A stretch of DNA of 64,000 bases, from NCBI RefSeq assembly GCF_050510895.1, contig NZ_JBNINT010000001.1, positions 1,488,001 to 1,552,000 of the forward strand, read 5' to 3'. This document shows positions 1 through 8,920 of this stretch, one piece after another. The notes beneath the pieces are model-generated. The model did no database searches. It saw only the letters and a list, made by a program, of their open reading frames with translations, and was not told where the DNA came from. The translations under genes were made by a program, and so were the position numbers. This DNA is from Pannonibacter phragmitetus_B. GTDB lineage: Bacteria > Pseudomonadota > Alphaproteobacteria > Rhizobiales > Stappiaceae. Each line of letters opens with the position of its first letter. Positions within the stretch are counted from its first letter, which is position 1.

Positions 1-854
1 GCACGCTGGGCATTCTCATTCCGCCATCGATCAACATGGTGCTCTATGGTGTTTTGACGAACACGTCCGTGCCCAAACTCTATCTGGCGGGCATTCTGCC
101 TGGCCTCCTTCTCACGGCCTTGTTTATGCTGACGATTATCGTCGGCTGCATTCTGGTCCCGCGCTGGGGCGGGGAGCGGGTGAAGGGCGCCTGGGGCGCT
201 CGCTTTGCCAGCCTCGTGCATCTGGCGCCGCCGCTGGGCATCTTCGTTCTGGTTGTCGGCTCCATCTATGCCGGCATCGCCACCCCGACGGAAGCTGCCG
301 CGCTGGGCGTGCTGGGTGCGCTGATCCTTGCCGCCTGCTTCCGGCGCCTGACGCTCTCCATGCTGGCCACCGCAATCGAAGGCACGATGAAGTCCTCGGC
401 CATGATCCTTCTGATCATCATCGCTTCAGGCTTCCTCAATTTCATCATGTCGGCGGCTGGTATCACCGATGCCATCACCAGCTCGATCAAGGGGCTTGGC
501 CTGTCGCCGATGCAGATGATTGCGGTCGTCGTGATCTTCTACCTGATCCTCGGCTGCTTCATGGAATCCCTGTCGATCATGATCACCACCATCCCGATCG
601 TGACGCCGATCCTCTTTGCTCTCGGCTTTGATCCGCTGTGGGTGGGCATCCTGATCATCGTGCTGGTGGAAGCCGCCCTGATCACGCCGCCGGTGGGGCT
701 CAACCTCTTCGTGGTGCACAGCCTGCGCAAGAGCGGCTCCATGGGCCCGGTGATCATCGGCAGCCTGCCGTTCGTCGTCTCCATGGGTGTGCTGATCGTC
801 CTGCTCGCACTCTTCCCTGCAATCGCCCTTTACCTGCCGGGGCTGGCTGGCTGA
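1..854 (+). CDS. TRAP transporter large permease (DctM-like), 5' truncated
   Basis: This is the membrane permease of a TRAP (tripartite ATP-independent periplasmic) importer, which takes up carboxylate-type solutes using the sodium or proton gradient. The gene enters from the left edge; the reading frame is already open at base 3 and encodes GILIPPSINMVLYG, the conserved DctM motif. About 280 C-terminal residues are present out of a usual 425 or so. They are almost entirely hydrophobic helices, with a second conserved segment (LIIVLVEAALITPPVGLNLFV). The small permease and binding protein would lie upstream, outside the window. It is followed after 42 bases by a DUF2848 gene on the same strand and may be cotranscribed with it, so its substrate may feed the amidase cluster. 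Family assignment is firm; substrate is unknown. Confidence 0.93.
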   Translation, partial: TLGILIPPSINMVLYGVLTNTSVPKLYLAGILPGLLLTALFMLTIIVGCILVPRWGGERVKGAWGARFASLVHLAPPLGIFVLVVGSIYAGIATPTEAAALGVLGALILAACFRRLTLSMLATAIEGTMKSSAMILLIIIASGFLNFIMSAAGITDAITSSIKGLGLSPMQMIAVVVIFYLILGCFMESLSIMITTIPIVTPILFALGFDPLWVGILIIVLVEAALITPPVGLNLFVVHSLRKSGSMGPVIIGSLPFVVSMGVLIVLLALFPAIALYLPGLAG

Positions 855-896
855 CGCCCCCCGGTAATGTGAATTTCTCATCCGGATACAAGACAC

Positions 897-1583
897 ATGA
901 AACTGTCCTTCACCGTTGAAACCCTCAAGGCCCCTTCGAGCCTCGAGGTGAGCATTTCTAACCTCATCGTGGCCGGCTGGGCCGGGCGCGACATTCACGC
1001 CATCGAGCATCATATCGAGGAACTGGCCGCCATTGGCGTGCCGCGTCCCAGCACCGTGCCGCTCTATTACCGCTGCTCCGACAATTCGCTGGTGCAGGCG
1101 GACACCATCCAGGTGGTGGGCGAGGAAACTTCGGGCGAAGTGGAAACCTTCGTGTTCCGCGCAGGCGATGAGCTGTTCGTCTCCATCGCTTCGGACCACA
1201 CCGACCGCAAGCTGGAGTCCCACAGCGTTGCGCTTTCCAAGCAGATCTGTGCCAAGCCGGTGGCCGCCCGCGCCTGGCCTTTCGCAGAAGTTGCGCCGCA
1301 TTGGGACCAGCTGATCATCCGGTCCTTCATCGAGGAGAACGGTGCGGAAGTGCTTTATCAGGAAGGCACGCTTGCTTCCTTGCGCAGCCCGCAGGACCTG
1401 ATTGCCGGTTACTCCGGCGGCAATGACATGCTGGAGACAGGCACTGGCATGGTTTGCGGCACGGTTGGCGCCATCGGCGGCATCCGCCCGTCAAAAACCT
1501 TCAGAATGGAGTTGCATGATCCGGTTCTGAACCGGACCATTGCGCATAGCTACTCCATCGAAACCTTGCCGGAAATCGCCTGA
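897..1583 (+). CDS. DUF2848 family protein
   Basis: A 228-residue soluble protein recognised as the DUF2848 family, which is distantly related to fumarylacetoacetate-hydrolase folds and has no settled activity. Visible family features are an N-terminal beta-rich half with PRPSTVPLYYR, a central DHTDRKLE segment (about residue 100), and a C-terminal GTGMVCGTVGAIGG loop followed by FRMELHDP. No signal peptide or membrane segment is seen. The stop codon overlaps the start of the following amidase as TGATG, so the two are translationally coupled. DUF2848 genes are commonly found beside amidases and transporters, which suggests action on a small acid or amide; this is inference. Confidence 0.85.
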   Translation: MKLSFTVETLKAPSSLEVSISNLIVAGWAGRDIHAIEHHIEELAAIGVPRPSTVPLYYRCSDNSLVQADTIQVVGEETSGEVETFVFRAGDELFVSIASDHTDRKLESHSVALSKQICAKPVAARAWPFAEVAPHWDQLIIRSFIEENGAEVLYQEGTLASLRSPQDLIAGYSGGNDMLETGTGMVCGTVGAIGGIRPSKTFRMELHDPVLNRTIAHSYSIETLPEIA

Positions 1584-2955
1584 TGACAAACTCCGAGACC
1601 TCCCGCCTGACCCTTGCCGCCGCAGCTGAGGCTCTGGCGAAGGGAACCGTGACCTCCACCAGCCTGACGGATGCGGCGCTGGCGCGCATCAATGATCCGG
1701 CAGGCGAGGGGGCGCGTGCCTTCGTGCGGCGCAATGATACCCGCGCCCGGAAGCTGGCGGAGGCCTCGGATGCCGTGCGCGCTGCCGGGCATGTGCGCTC
1801 GCCCCTCGAAGGGCTGCCCATTTCGGTGAAGGACCTCTTCGGCGTTGCCGGAGAGGTATCCCTCGCAGGCAGTATCGCGCTCAAAGACGCCGAAGCTGAG
1901 ACTGCAGACTGCCCCGTGGTGGCGCGGCTGGTGGCGGCAGGTGCTGTCATCACTGGCACCACCAACATGAGCGAGTTTGCCTTCTCCGGCCTCGGCATCA
2001 ACCCGCACTACGGCACACCGCGCAATGCCTATGACCGCGCCACGGGGCGCATCCCAGGCGGCTCGTCCTCCGGCGCTGCGGTGTCAGTCACCGATGGCAT
2101 GGCGCTGGCTGCCATCGGTACGGACACGGGCGGCTCCATCCGCATTCCGGCGGCGCTTTGCGGGCTGACCGGCTTCAAGCCGACCGCCCGCCGCGTGCCT
2201 GCCGAAGGTGTGGTGCCGCTGTCCACTTCGCTCGACTCCATCGGCCCGATTGCCCGCAGCGTTGCCTGCTGTGCCGTCATCGATGCGGTGCTGTCCGGAA
2301 GCGGCGAGGGGTGCCCGAAGCCCTGCCGCTTGCGGGGCTGCGGCTTGCCGTTCCCACAACCGTCGTGCTGTCGGACATGGACGAAACCGTCAGCGCCGCC
2401 TTCGCCCGCGCCCGCAAGGTGCTGGAAGCCGCAGGGGCGCTGATCACGGAGATCGAGATCCCGGAATTTGCACAGCTTGCCACGATCAACGCCAAGGGTG
2501 GGCTTGTTGCTGCCGAGGCCTGGCACTGGCATCGGTCGCTGATCGAAAAGGCCGGTGACAGCTATGATCAGCGGGTGCGTCAGCGCATCCTGCGCGGACG
2601 GGATATTTCCTCGGCGGATTATCTTGATACGCTCGCCAGCCGCAAGGCATGGCAGGCCGCCGTTGAGGCTCGCGTCGCCCCCTTTGATGCCATGATCCTG
2701 CCCAGCGTGCCGGTGATCGCCCCGGAGATTGCGCCGCTTGAGGCCGATGACGCGGCTTTCTTTGCGGCCAACGGCCTGATCCTGCGCAACCCGACGATGA
2801 TCAACTTCCTTGATGGCTGTGCCCTGTCGGTGCCGTGCCATGCGGCCGGTGAGGCCCCGGTGGGGCTGATGATTGCCGGCACGCAGATGCAGGACCGCAA
2901 GATCCTGGCCCTCGGCCTTTCCATCGAGGCGGCCCTTGCCGCCATCACCGCATGA
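1583..2955 (+). CDS. Amidase (amidase signature family), one frameshift
   Basis: An amidase-signature hydrolase that splits a C-N amide bond with a Ser-cisSer-Lys triad. The first part contains the catalytic lysine loop (LPISVKDLFG, about residue 80), the Gly/Ser-rich GGSSSGAAVSV and the nucleophile region TDTGGSIRIPAALCGLTGFKP. The reading frame then breaks at a GGGG run at 2308-2311. Adding one G joins it exactly to the second part (VPEALPLAGLRLAVPTT), which continues to a normal C-terminus with PVGLMIAGTQ. The repaired protein is about 457 residues, the usual length. The start overlaps the DUF2848 stop (TGATG). The break is treated as a sequence error because similar one-base losses occur throughout the window. 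The natural amide substrate cannot be read from the sequence. Confidence 0.88.
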
Positions 2956-2970
2956 ACGATTGATACCGGC

Positions 2971-3759
2971 ATGAACGCAACCAGCCTTCTCACCAGCCCC
3001 TTCGATGTGCGTCAGGCCGCCCGCGCTGGCGCCCTGTGTGGTCCGACTGCCAATCTGGCTCCGGGGTTCATTCAGGCCAATCTCGCCATCCTGCCGCAGG
3101 ATCTGGCCTATGACTTCCTGCTGTTCTGCCAGCGCAATCCCAAGCCTTGCCCGCTGGTGGGTGTGTCGGAAACCGGCGATCCGATGATCCCGGCGCTTGG
3201 CCGCAACCTCGACATCCGCACTGACCTGCCGCGTTACCGCGTGTGGCAGAAGGGCGAGCTGGTGGCCGAGCCGCAGAGCGTTGAAGACTGGTGGCGCGAT
3301 GATCTGGTGTCCTTCCTGATCGGCTGCTCCTTCTCCTTTGAAGAGGCGCTGCTGGCAGCAGGCATTGGCATCCGGCATATCGAGGAAGGCTGCAACGTGC
3401 CCATGTTCCGCACCAGCATCGAGACGGTTCCCGCCGGGCGCTTCTCTGGCCCGGTGGTTGTCTCCATGCGGCCCATGAGCCCGAAGGATGCCGTGCGGGC
3501 GGTTGAAATCACCTCCCGCCTGCCGGCAGCCCATGGCTCGCCGATCCACATAGGCGATCCGGCACAGATCGGCATTGCTGATCTTTCGCGGCCTGACTAC
3601 GGCGATGCGGTGAGCGTGCGGTCGGGCGAGGTTCCGGTGTTCTGGGCCTGCGGAGTGACGCCGCAGGCGGCGATTGCCCGTGTGAAGCCGGAGTTCTGCA
3701 TCACCCATGCACCCGGCCACATGCTGGTGACCGACATTCCCAACGCCTCGCTGATGTGA
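2971..3759 (+). CDS. DUF1445 / D-glutamate cyclase-like hydro-lyase
   Basis: A 262-residue cytosolic protein of the DUF1445 family (putative hydro-lyase, also annotated as D-glutamate cyclase-like and as YcsI-like). The family signature is clear: an N-terminal GPTANLAPGFIQANLAILP, the central FLIGCSFSFEEAL, and the C-terminal VPVFWACGVTPQ followed by HAPGHMLVTD. Length is typical. It starts 15 bases after the amidase stop, on the same strand, and is most likely the last gene of the TRAP-DUF2848-amidase transcription unit. DUF1445 genes often accompany 5-oxoproline (pyroglutamate) or amide utilisation genes. A role in opening or dehydrating a cyclic amide or an amino-acid derivative is an inference from that context. 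Confidence 0.85.
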   Translation: MNATSLLTSPFDVRQAARAGALCGPTANLAPGFIQANLAILPQDLAYDFLLFCQRNPKPCPLVGVSETGDPMIPALGRNLDIRTDLPRYRVWQKGELVAEPQSVEDWWRDDLVSFLIGCSFSFEEALLAAGIGIRHIEEGCNVPMFRTSIETVPAGRFSGPVVVSMRPMSPKDAVRAVEITSRLPAAHGSPIHIGDPAQIGIADLSRPDYGDAVSVRSGEVPVFWACGVTPQAAIARVKPEFCITHAPGHMLVTDIPNASLM

Positions 3760-3828
3760 CGCTGGCCATCGCGTTGCCCGTCATGCAATCCTGAGGACTG
3801 TTTCGGCAGCAAGTGAAGGCAGGGCGCA

Positions 3829-4788
3829 ATGCAGCTTCAGGCGATCACCTATTTCAACGAACTGGTGCGCTGCCGGTCCATCCGGCAGGCCGCCCAGAAC
3901 CTGGGCGTGACGCCAACGGCGATCAGCCGCCAGCTCGACAATCTCGAATATCACTTCGGCGTTCAGCTGGTGGAGCGCGGCGCGCGCGGCATCGAGCTTA
4001 CGGCGGCGGGCGAGGTGGTGGCGGCCCGGCTCAAGACGGCGATCCGCGCCTTTGATCAGGCCAATCAGGCGATCGATGACCTGCGGGGCTTGCGCCGGGG
4101 AGAGGTGAGCGTGCACGTGAATGGCGCTACTGGCGGCTCCATTCTGGCGTCAGCGCTCGCGGCCTTCTCGCAGGAATTTCCGGCGATCCGCGTTACCGTG
4201 CAGGAAACCTCGGCGCGTGAAGCCATGAGTGCCATCGTGCGCGGCGATACGGACATGGCGCTGACCCTGTTCTCGCCGGAAGATCCGCGTGTCGCGGCGC
4301 GTGTCCGCGTGCCGGTGCGCCATGCGGCCATCCTTTCCCCGGAGCACCCGGCAGCGGCGTTGAAGAGCATCGGTCTTGCTGCACTCACCAGTCATGCGCT
4401 GGCCGTGCCGGATACGTCCTACAGTCTGCGTGCCGCGCTTGAGGCGCGGCTGCGGGCAGGTGGCCATGATCCACTGGCCGTCAGCTTCACCACCGCTTCA
4501 CTGACCGTACAGAAGGAACTCGCGCGGCTGGGGGCTGCGATCCTGATTCTGCCGGAGATTGCGGTTGCCCGCGATCTGGCGCTTGGCAGCCTGATTGCCC
4601 GCCCGCTGGCCGCAGATGCTGCCATCGACACGGCGCTTCAGCTCAGTCTTTCCCCGGAACGCCAGCTCAGTTTTGCCGCCAGCCGCTTTGCCGCGTCGCT
4701 GGAACGGCTGCTGCGCGCAAGGTTCGGTTCTTCTCCGGCCTCCAGTGCAACGGTTTACGCAACACGGAGCACTCAAGATCTTCGTTGA
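3829..4788 (+). CDS. LysR family transcriptional regulator
   Basis: A 319-residue LysR-type regulator. Residues 1-60 form the winged helix-turn-helix (FNELVRCRSIRQAAQNLGVTP then AISRQLDNLE), and residues about 85-300 form the periplasmic-binding-protein-like effector domain beginning EVSVHVNGATGG. The ATG at 3829 is preceded by a purine-rich GAAGGCAGG. It lies 69 bases downstream of the DUF1445 gene in the same direction, between two amidase clusters, so it probably controls one or both in response to a pathway metabolite. This is context only; no operator was identified with confidence. Confidence 0.92.
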   Translation: MQLQAITYFNELVRCRSIRQAAQNLGVTPTAISRQLDNLEYHFGVQLVERGARGIELTAAGEVVAARLKTAIRAFDQANQAIDDLRGLRRGEVSVHVNGATGGSILASALAAFSQEFPAIRVTVQETSAREAMSAIVRGDTDMALTLFSPEDPRVAARVRVPVRHAAILSPEHPAAALKSIGLAALTSHALAVPDTSYSLRAALEARLRAGGHDPLAVSFTTASLTVQKELARLGAAILILPEIAVARDLALGSLIARPLAADAAIDTALQLSLSPERQLSFAASRFAASLERLLRARFGSSPASSATVYATRSTQDLR

Positions 4789-4862
4789 GTGTGCACTGCA
4801 AACTCGTGCAGCCTGAGGCCATGACATGCGGATGACGGCATGTGCAGGCACAGGAGGCAGGC

Positions 4863-6283
4863 ATGGCGATGGTGGATGCGGACGAGCGGGTGCGCCCGGA
4901 AGACGAAGTTTTGTCCCTCCCGGCCCGCAGCGTGCTCTCGGCCTTCAAGGCGGGCACTCTTTCGCCTGCCGATTATATGGCGGCACTTATCGCAAGAATT
5001 GAAGATCGTGAACCAAGGGTTTGTGCGCTTTATGATTTCCGCCCTGATGAAGCGATGAAGGCAGCGCGGGAATCCGAAGCCCGCTGGTCAAAGGGGCACC
5101 CATCGGTCCGCTGGATGGCATGCCCGTCAGCATCAAGGACAATATCGCCATGAAGGGCGATCCGGTGACCACGGGCACCGCCGCCGCTGACATGACGCCC
5201 GCCGCAGAAGACGCGCCGCTGACCGCGCGGCTGCGCGAGGACGGCGCGATCTTCTATGCCAAGACCACATGCCCTGATTTCGGCATGCTGAGTTCCGGCC
5301 TCTCCAGTCTTCACCATCTTTCGCGCAATCCCTGGGATCTTACGCAGAACCCCGGCGGCTCCAGTGCGGGGGCTGCGGCTGCGGGGGCGGCAGGCTATGG
5401 CCCGCTGCATATCGGCACGGACATTGGCGGCTCCATCCGCCTCCCGGCCGGATGGACCGGGCTCATCGGCTACAAGCCATCGCAGGGCCGGGTGCCGGTC
5501 TATCCCTATTATCCGGGGCGCTGTGCGGGACCGTTGACGCCAACGATTGATGATGCCCTGCTGCTGATGGAAACGATCAGCCGTCCGGACTGGCGCGATG
5601 CCACTTCGCTGCCGCCACAGGATCTGGACTGGAACGTGCCGCCTGCATCCGTGCGTGGCATGAAAATCGGCCTGATGCTGGATGCCGGTTGCGGCCTGCC
5701 GGTCGACGGTGAAATTCGCACTGCGGTGCTCGCCGCTGCGCGCCGGTTTGAAGATGCAGGCGCAGAGATCATCCCGGTGGATGGCATTCTCACGCGGCAG
5801 ATGCTGGACGGGCTGGATGACTTCTGGCGCGCGCGTTTCTGGGCACAGATGGAAACCTATACGTCAGAGCGGCGGGCGAAGATCCTGCCCTTCATTCTGG
5901 ACTGGGCCGCAGGCGCCAAGGACCTGCCTGCAACACGGGCGGCTTCCGGCTTTGACCAAATGCTGGCAATCCGGCAGGCGGCGGCACAGGTGTTTCAGGG
6001 GCTGGATCTCGTCCTCTCGCCGGTCAATCCGGTTGTCAGCTTCCCGGCGGAGTGGGCGGGGCCGACTAACGATCCTTCGCTTCCGTTCGAGCATATCGCC
6101 TTCACCGTGCCCTGGAACATGGGGGACAATCCGGCCTGTTCGATCAACTGCGGCTTTTCAGTCTCCGGCATGCCCATCGGCCTGCAGATCATCGGCCCAC
6201 GATTTGCCGACCTGAAAGTCCTGTCCGTTGCGAAGGCCTTTGAAGGCTGGACCGGCGGCATTTCCAGCTGGCCGAAGCCTTGA
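4863..6283 (+). CDS. Second amidase (amidase signature family), one frameshift
   Basis: A second amidase-signature enzyme, clearly different in sequence from the one at 1.6 kb. The ATG at 4863 is chosen because GGAGG lies five bases upstream; an in-frame ATG at 4842 lacks such a site. The frame breaks at a GGGG run at 5093-5096. One added G restores KGAPIGPLDGMPVSIKDNIA, the catalytic lysine loop. After it come GGSSAGAAAAGAAGYGPL, TDIGGSIRLPAGWTGLIGYK and the C-terminal GFSVSGMPIGLQIIGPRF. The repaired length is about 473 residues. It follows the LysR gene by 74 bases and is convergent with the IclR gene. Substrate unknown; probably an amide or carbamoyl compound. Confidence 0.88.
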
Positions 6284-6303
6284 GGGCTGCGATGGCGTTC
6301 TGC

Positions 6304-7116
6304 TCAGCCCCGGCTGATGGTTTGCGCTGCCTGGATCACCAGCGGCGAAACCTGACGGGCAAAGGCCTCCGGTTCCCATTCCGCGAGAGAGCCCGCAACG
6401 TGGATGGCTGCCACAGGCCGTCCCGAAGCGCCGAGAATGGCCGCGCCGATGGCAATTTCACCGGTCAGGATCTGTTCCAGCGCAAGGGCGTAGCCGTTCT
6501 GCCGGGTTTCCGCGATCCGCTCCAGCAGCGTGTCCGCGTCCGTGATCGTCTGCGGCGTCACGGCTACGCGGTTCGATGCGGCGATCAGTTCCGCGCATTC
6601 GTCTTCCGGCAGGCGGGCAAGAATGGCCCAGCCGCCGGAGGTGCAGAACAGCGGCACGCTGTGGCCGACCATGGTCGAGGACAGGATTTCCCGCTTGCTC
6701 TGCAGGCGGCTGGCATAGACGAGGCGCAAGCCGTCCCACAGGCTGAGATCGACGCGTTCGCGCACCTGCCGCCTCAGTTCCAGCAGCACAGGTGTTGCCT
6801 TGACCACCAACGGGTTGAGCCGCAGGAAGTCGAGCGAATGGTCGAGGATGCGCAGGCCCGGTACATAGCCGGTGTCGTCCGGGTCGCGGGCGATGTAGCC
6901 CAGGTGCTTCAGCGTGAAGACCAGCCGTTGCACGGCGCTGCGGGTGAGGCCTGTTCTGTCCGCCAGATCCTGCAGCGTCATTGGTTTTTCGGTTTGGTGG
7001 AAGGCGGACAGCACCTGCATGGCCCGTCCGACCGACTGAATAAACAGCGGATCTTCCCAGGTCTCGTCCTGGCGGACGGGCGCGCCAAATATCGAACGCA
7101 AAAATTTTGGGCTCAT
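6304..7116 (-). CDS. IclR family transcriptional regulator
   Basis: An IclR-type regulator of about 270 residues. The N-terminal winged helix has the family pattern SVGRAMQVLSAF, MTLQDLADRTGLTRSAVQRL and LKHLGYIARDP. The C-terminal effector domain contains VDLSLWDGLRLVYASRLQS and LEQILTGEIAIGAAILGASG. The ATG at 7116 (MSPKFLRSIFG) is preferred over a more distant start at 7212, which would run into the likely promoter. It is transcribed away from the M81 peptidase and peptide-importer genes. The 139 bases between them carry two palindromes, so this regulator probably controls that divergent unit and itself. Operator binding is inferred. Confidence 0.9.
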   Translation of the reverse strand: MSPKFLRSIFGAPVRQDETWEDPLFIQSVGRAMQVLSAFHQTEKPMTLQDLADRTGLTRSAVQRLVFTLKHLGYIARDPDDTGYVPGLRILDHSLDFLRLNPLVVKATPVLLELRRQVRERVDLSLWDGLRLVYASRLQSKREILSSTMVGHSVPLFCTSGGWAILARLPEDECAELIAASNRVAVTPQTITDADTLLERIAETRQNGYALALEQILTGEIAIGAAILGASGRPVAAIHVAGSLAEWEPEAFARQVSPLVIQAAQTISRG

Positions 7117-7150
7117 GAAGCACCGGATTGCACGTGTTTTAACATTGACC

Positions 7151-7190
7151 CCAATACGTAATTGGCACAGCATATTCAATACAAATGTAT
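7151..7190. promoter_or_regulatory. Paired palindromes between divergent iclR and M81 genes
   Basis: Two perfect inverted repeats lie in the short divergent intergenic region: CCAAT-5 bases-ATTGG at 7151-7165 and ATACA-AA-TGTAT at 7179-7190. The surrounding DNA is much more AT-rich than the coding sequence. They are good candidates for the operators of the adjacent IclR regulator. The palindromes are seen directly; the assignment to IclR is inferred from position only. Confidence 0.5.
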
Positions 7191-7255
7191 CGCTCTGCGA
7201 TAGTTGAATCATGCCCCGTTAGTTTTCCTGAAACGCATGTGAGGAGAGACGTTGG

Positions 7256-8786
7256 ATGACAAGGCGAGTGGCAGTTGCCGGTTTCCTGCACGAGACCAAC
7301 ACCTTTGCCCCCTCCCGCGCGACGCTGGAGCATTTCGCTGAAGGCGGTGGACACATGCCGATTTCACGAGGGCAGGAAATCCTCGACCGGTGCCCCGGCA
7401 TCAATATCGGCGTCGCCGGTGCCGTCGACTACGCCCGTGAGGCCGGGTGGGAGCTGGTACCGCTGCTGTGGACCGTGGCCATTCCGTCTGCTCATGTCGA
7501 AAAGGCGGCGTTCGAGGCAATCCTCGGTGAGTTGTGCGAGCGGCTTGCCGCCGCCGGGCCGCTCGACGGGCTCTACATTGACCTGCATGGCGCCATGGTC
7601 TGCGAGCATCTGGATGACGGGGAGGGGAAATCCTTGCCCGCCTGCGCAAGGTGGCCGGGCCGGATCTGCCGATTGCTGCCAGTCTCGACCTGCACGGCAA
7701 TGTCACCGCCCGCATGGTGGAGGAGAGTGACGTACTCGTCGCCTACCGCACCTATCCGCATGTTGACATGGCTGAGACCGGCCGCCGCACGGCGGTGCAG
7801 CTCGACCGGCTGATGCAATCGGGCAAGCCCCTTGCGAAGGCCTTCCACCAGCTGCCTTTTCTCATCCCAATTCCGTGGCAATGCACCGGGCTGGAACCGG
7901 CCAGAAGCCTTTATGCCCGTGTTGCCGATCTGGAAGGCGGGGCTGTCGCAAGCACATCCTTTCTGACCGGGTTCCCCGCAGCCGATTTCGAGGATTGCGC
8001 TCCCTCCGTCATCACCTATGCGGACGATCAGCAGGCCGCCGATGCGGCGGCGGATGCGCTGGTGGCGGATATTCTGGCGGCGGAGCCTGCCTTCAAGGGC
8101 AAGGCGTATGAGCCGGATGAGGCCGTGGCCGAAGCGCTGCGGATTGCAGCTTCGGCGTCCCGGCCCGTCGTCATCGCTGACACACAGGACAATCCCGGTG
8201 CGGGCGGGGATTCCAACACCGCCGGAATGCTTGCAGCGCTGGTGCGGGCAGGCGTTTCAAGTGCGGCGCTTGGCCTTATGGTTGACCCGGATGCAGCCAA
8301 AGCTGCGCATGCCGCAGGTGAGGGGCGGAAGTGACGCTCACCCTCGGCGGGCGCTCCGGCGTTGCGGGGGACGAGCCTTTCACTGGTATCTTCAAAGTGG
8401 AGCGCCTGTCGGACGGCAACTTCATGGCCGGCGGGCCGTTCTTCGGCAACACGCATATGGATCTGGGGCTTTCGGCCTGTGTGTCCATCGGCGGCGTGAG
8501 CGTGGTTCTGGCAAGCCGCAAGGTCCAGATGGCGGACCTTGCCATGTACCGTTTCGTTGGCATTGAACCAACAAGCCAAGCTATTCTCGTCAACAAGAGT
8601 TCGGTGCACTTCCGTGCCGATTTTGAGTCAGTGGCAGAGACCATTCTCGTCGCTCGCTCGCCGGGGCCGATGGCGCTTTATGCCAGCGATCTGCCCTTTC
8701 GCAATCTGAAGCCGGGCATCCGGCTGATGCCTTGCGGAACTGCCTTCATTGCGAATGAAAAGACTGGATCAGCTTCAACAACCTAA
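7256..8786 (+). CDS. M81 family (MlrC-like) metallopeptidase, two frameshifts
   Basis: An M81 metallopeptidase of the MlrC type, the family named for the enzyme that finishes degradation of the cyclic peptide microcystin. The N-terminus has the family motif VAGFLHETNTFAPS and the zinc-site region LYIDLHGAMVCEHLDDGEG. After the first break come ASLDLHGNVTARMV and TYPHVDMAETGRR. The C-terminal MlrC domain has DTQDNPGAGGDSNTAGMLAAL and, after the second break, GGRSG then GPFFGN. The breaks are at GGGG 7624-7627 and GGGG 8322-8325. One added G at each restores a single protein of about 510 residues. GAGGAGAG precedes the start. It leads the operon-like run containing the peptide importer. The true substrate is probably a small peptide or cyclic amide. 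Confidence 0.88.
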
Positions 8787-8920
8787 GAAAGAAGCAACGC
8801 TGCCGTGCAGGTTGCAAGAGCAGACAGGAGAAAAGCTGACCAGATCACAACCGGCCGGAAACAAACAGGCTGGAGCAAGAACGAAGCATCATCACAACCA
8901 ACCAGACGGGGTTCACGAAC

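Noticed and set aside
2029..3720. A 563-residue open frame on the minus strand
   Set aside because: It lies wholly opposite the amidase and DUF1445 genes, whose family motifs are clear; its translation has no motif and reflects GC-rich third positions.
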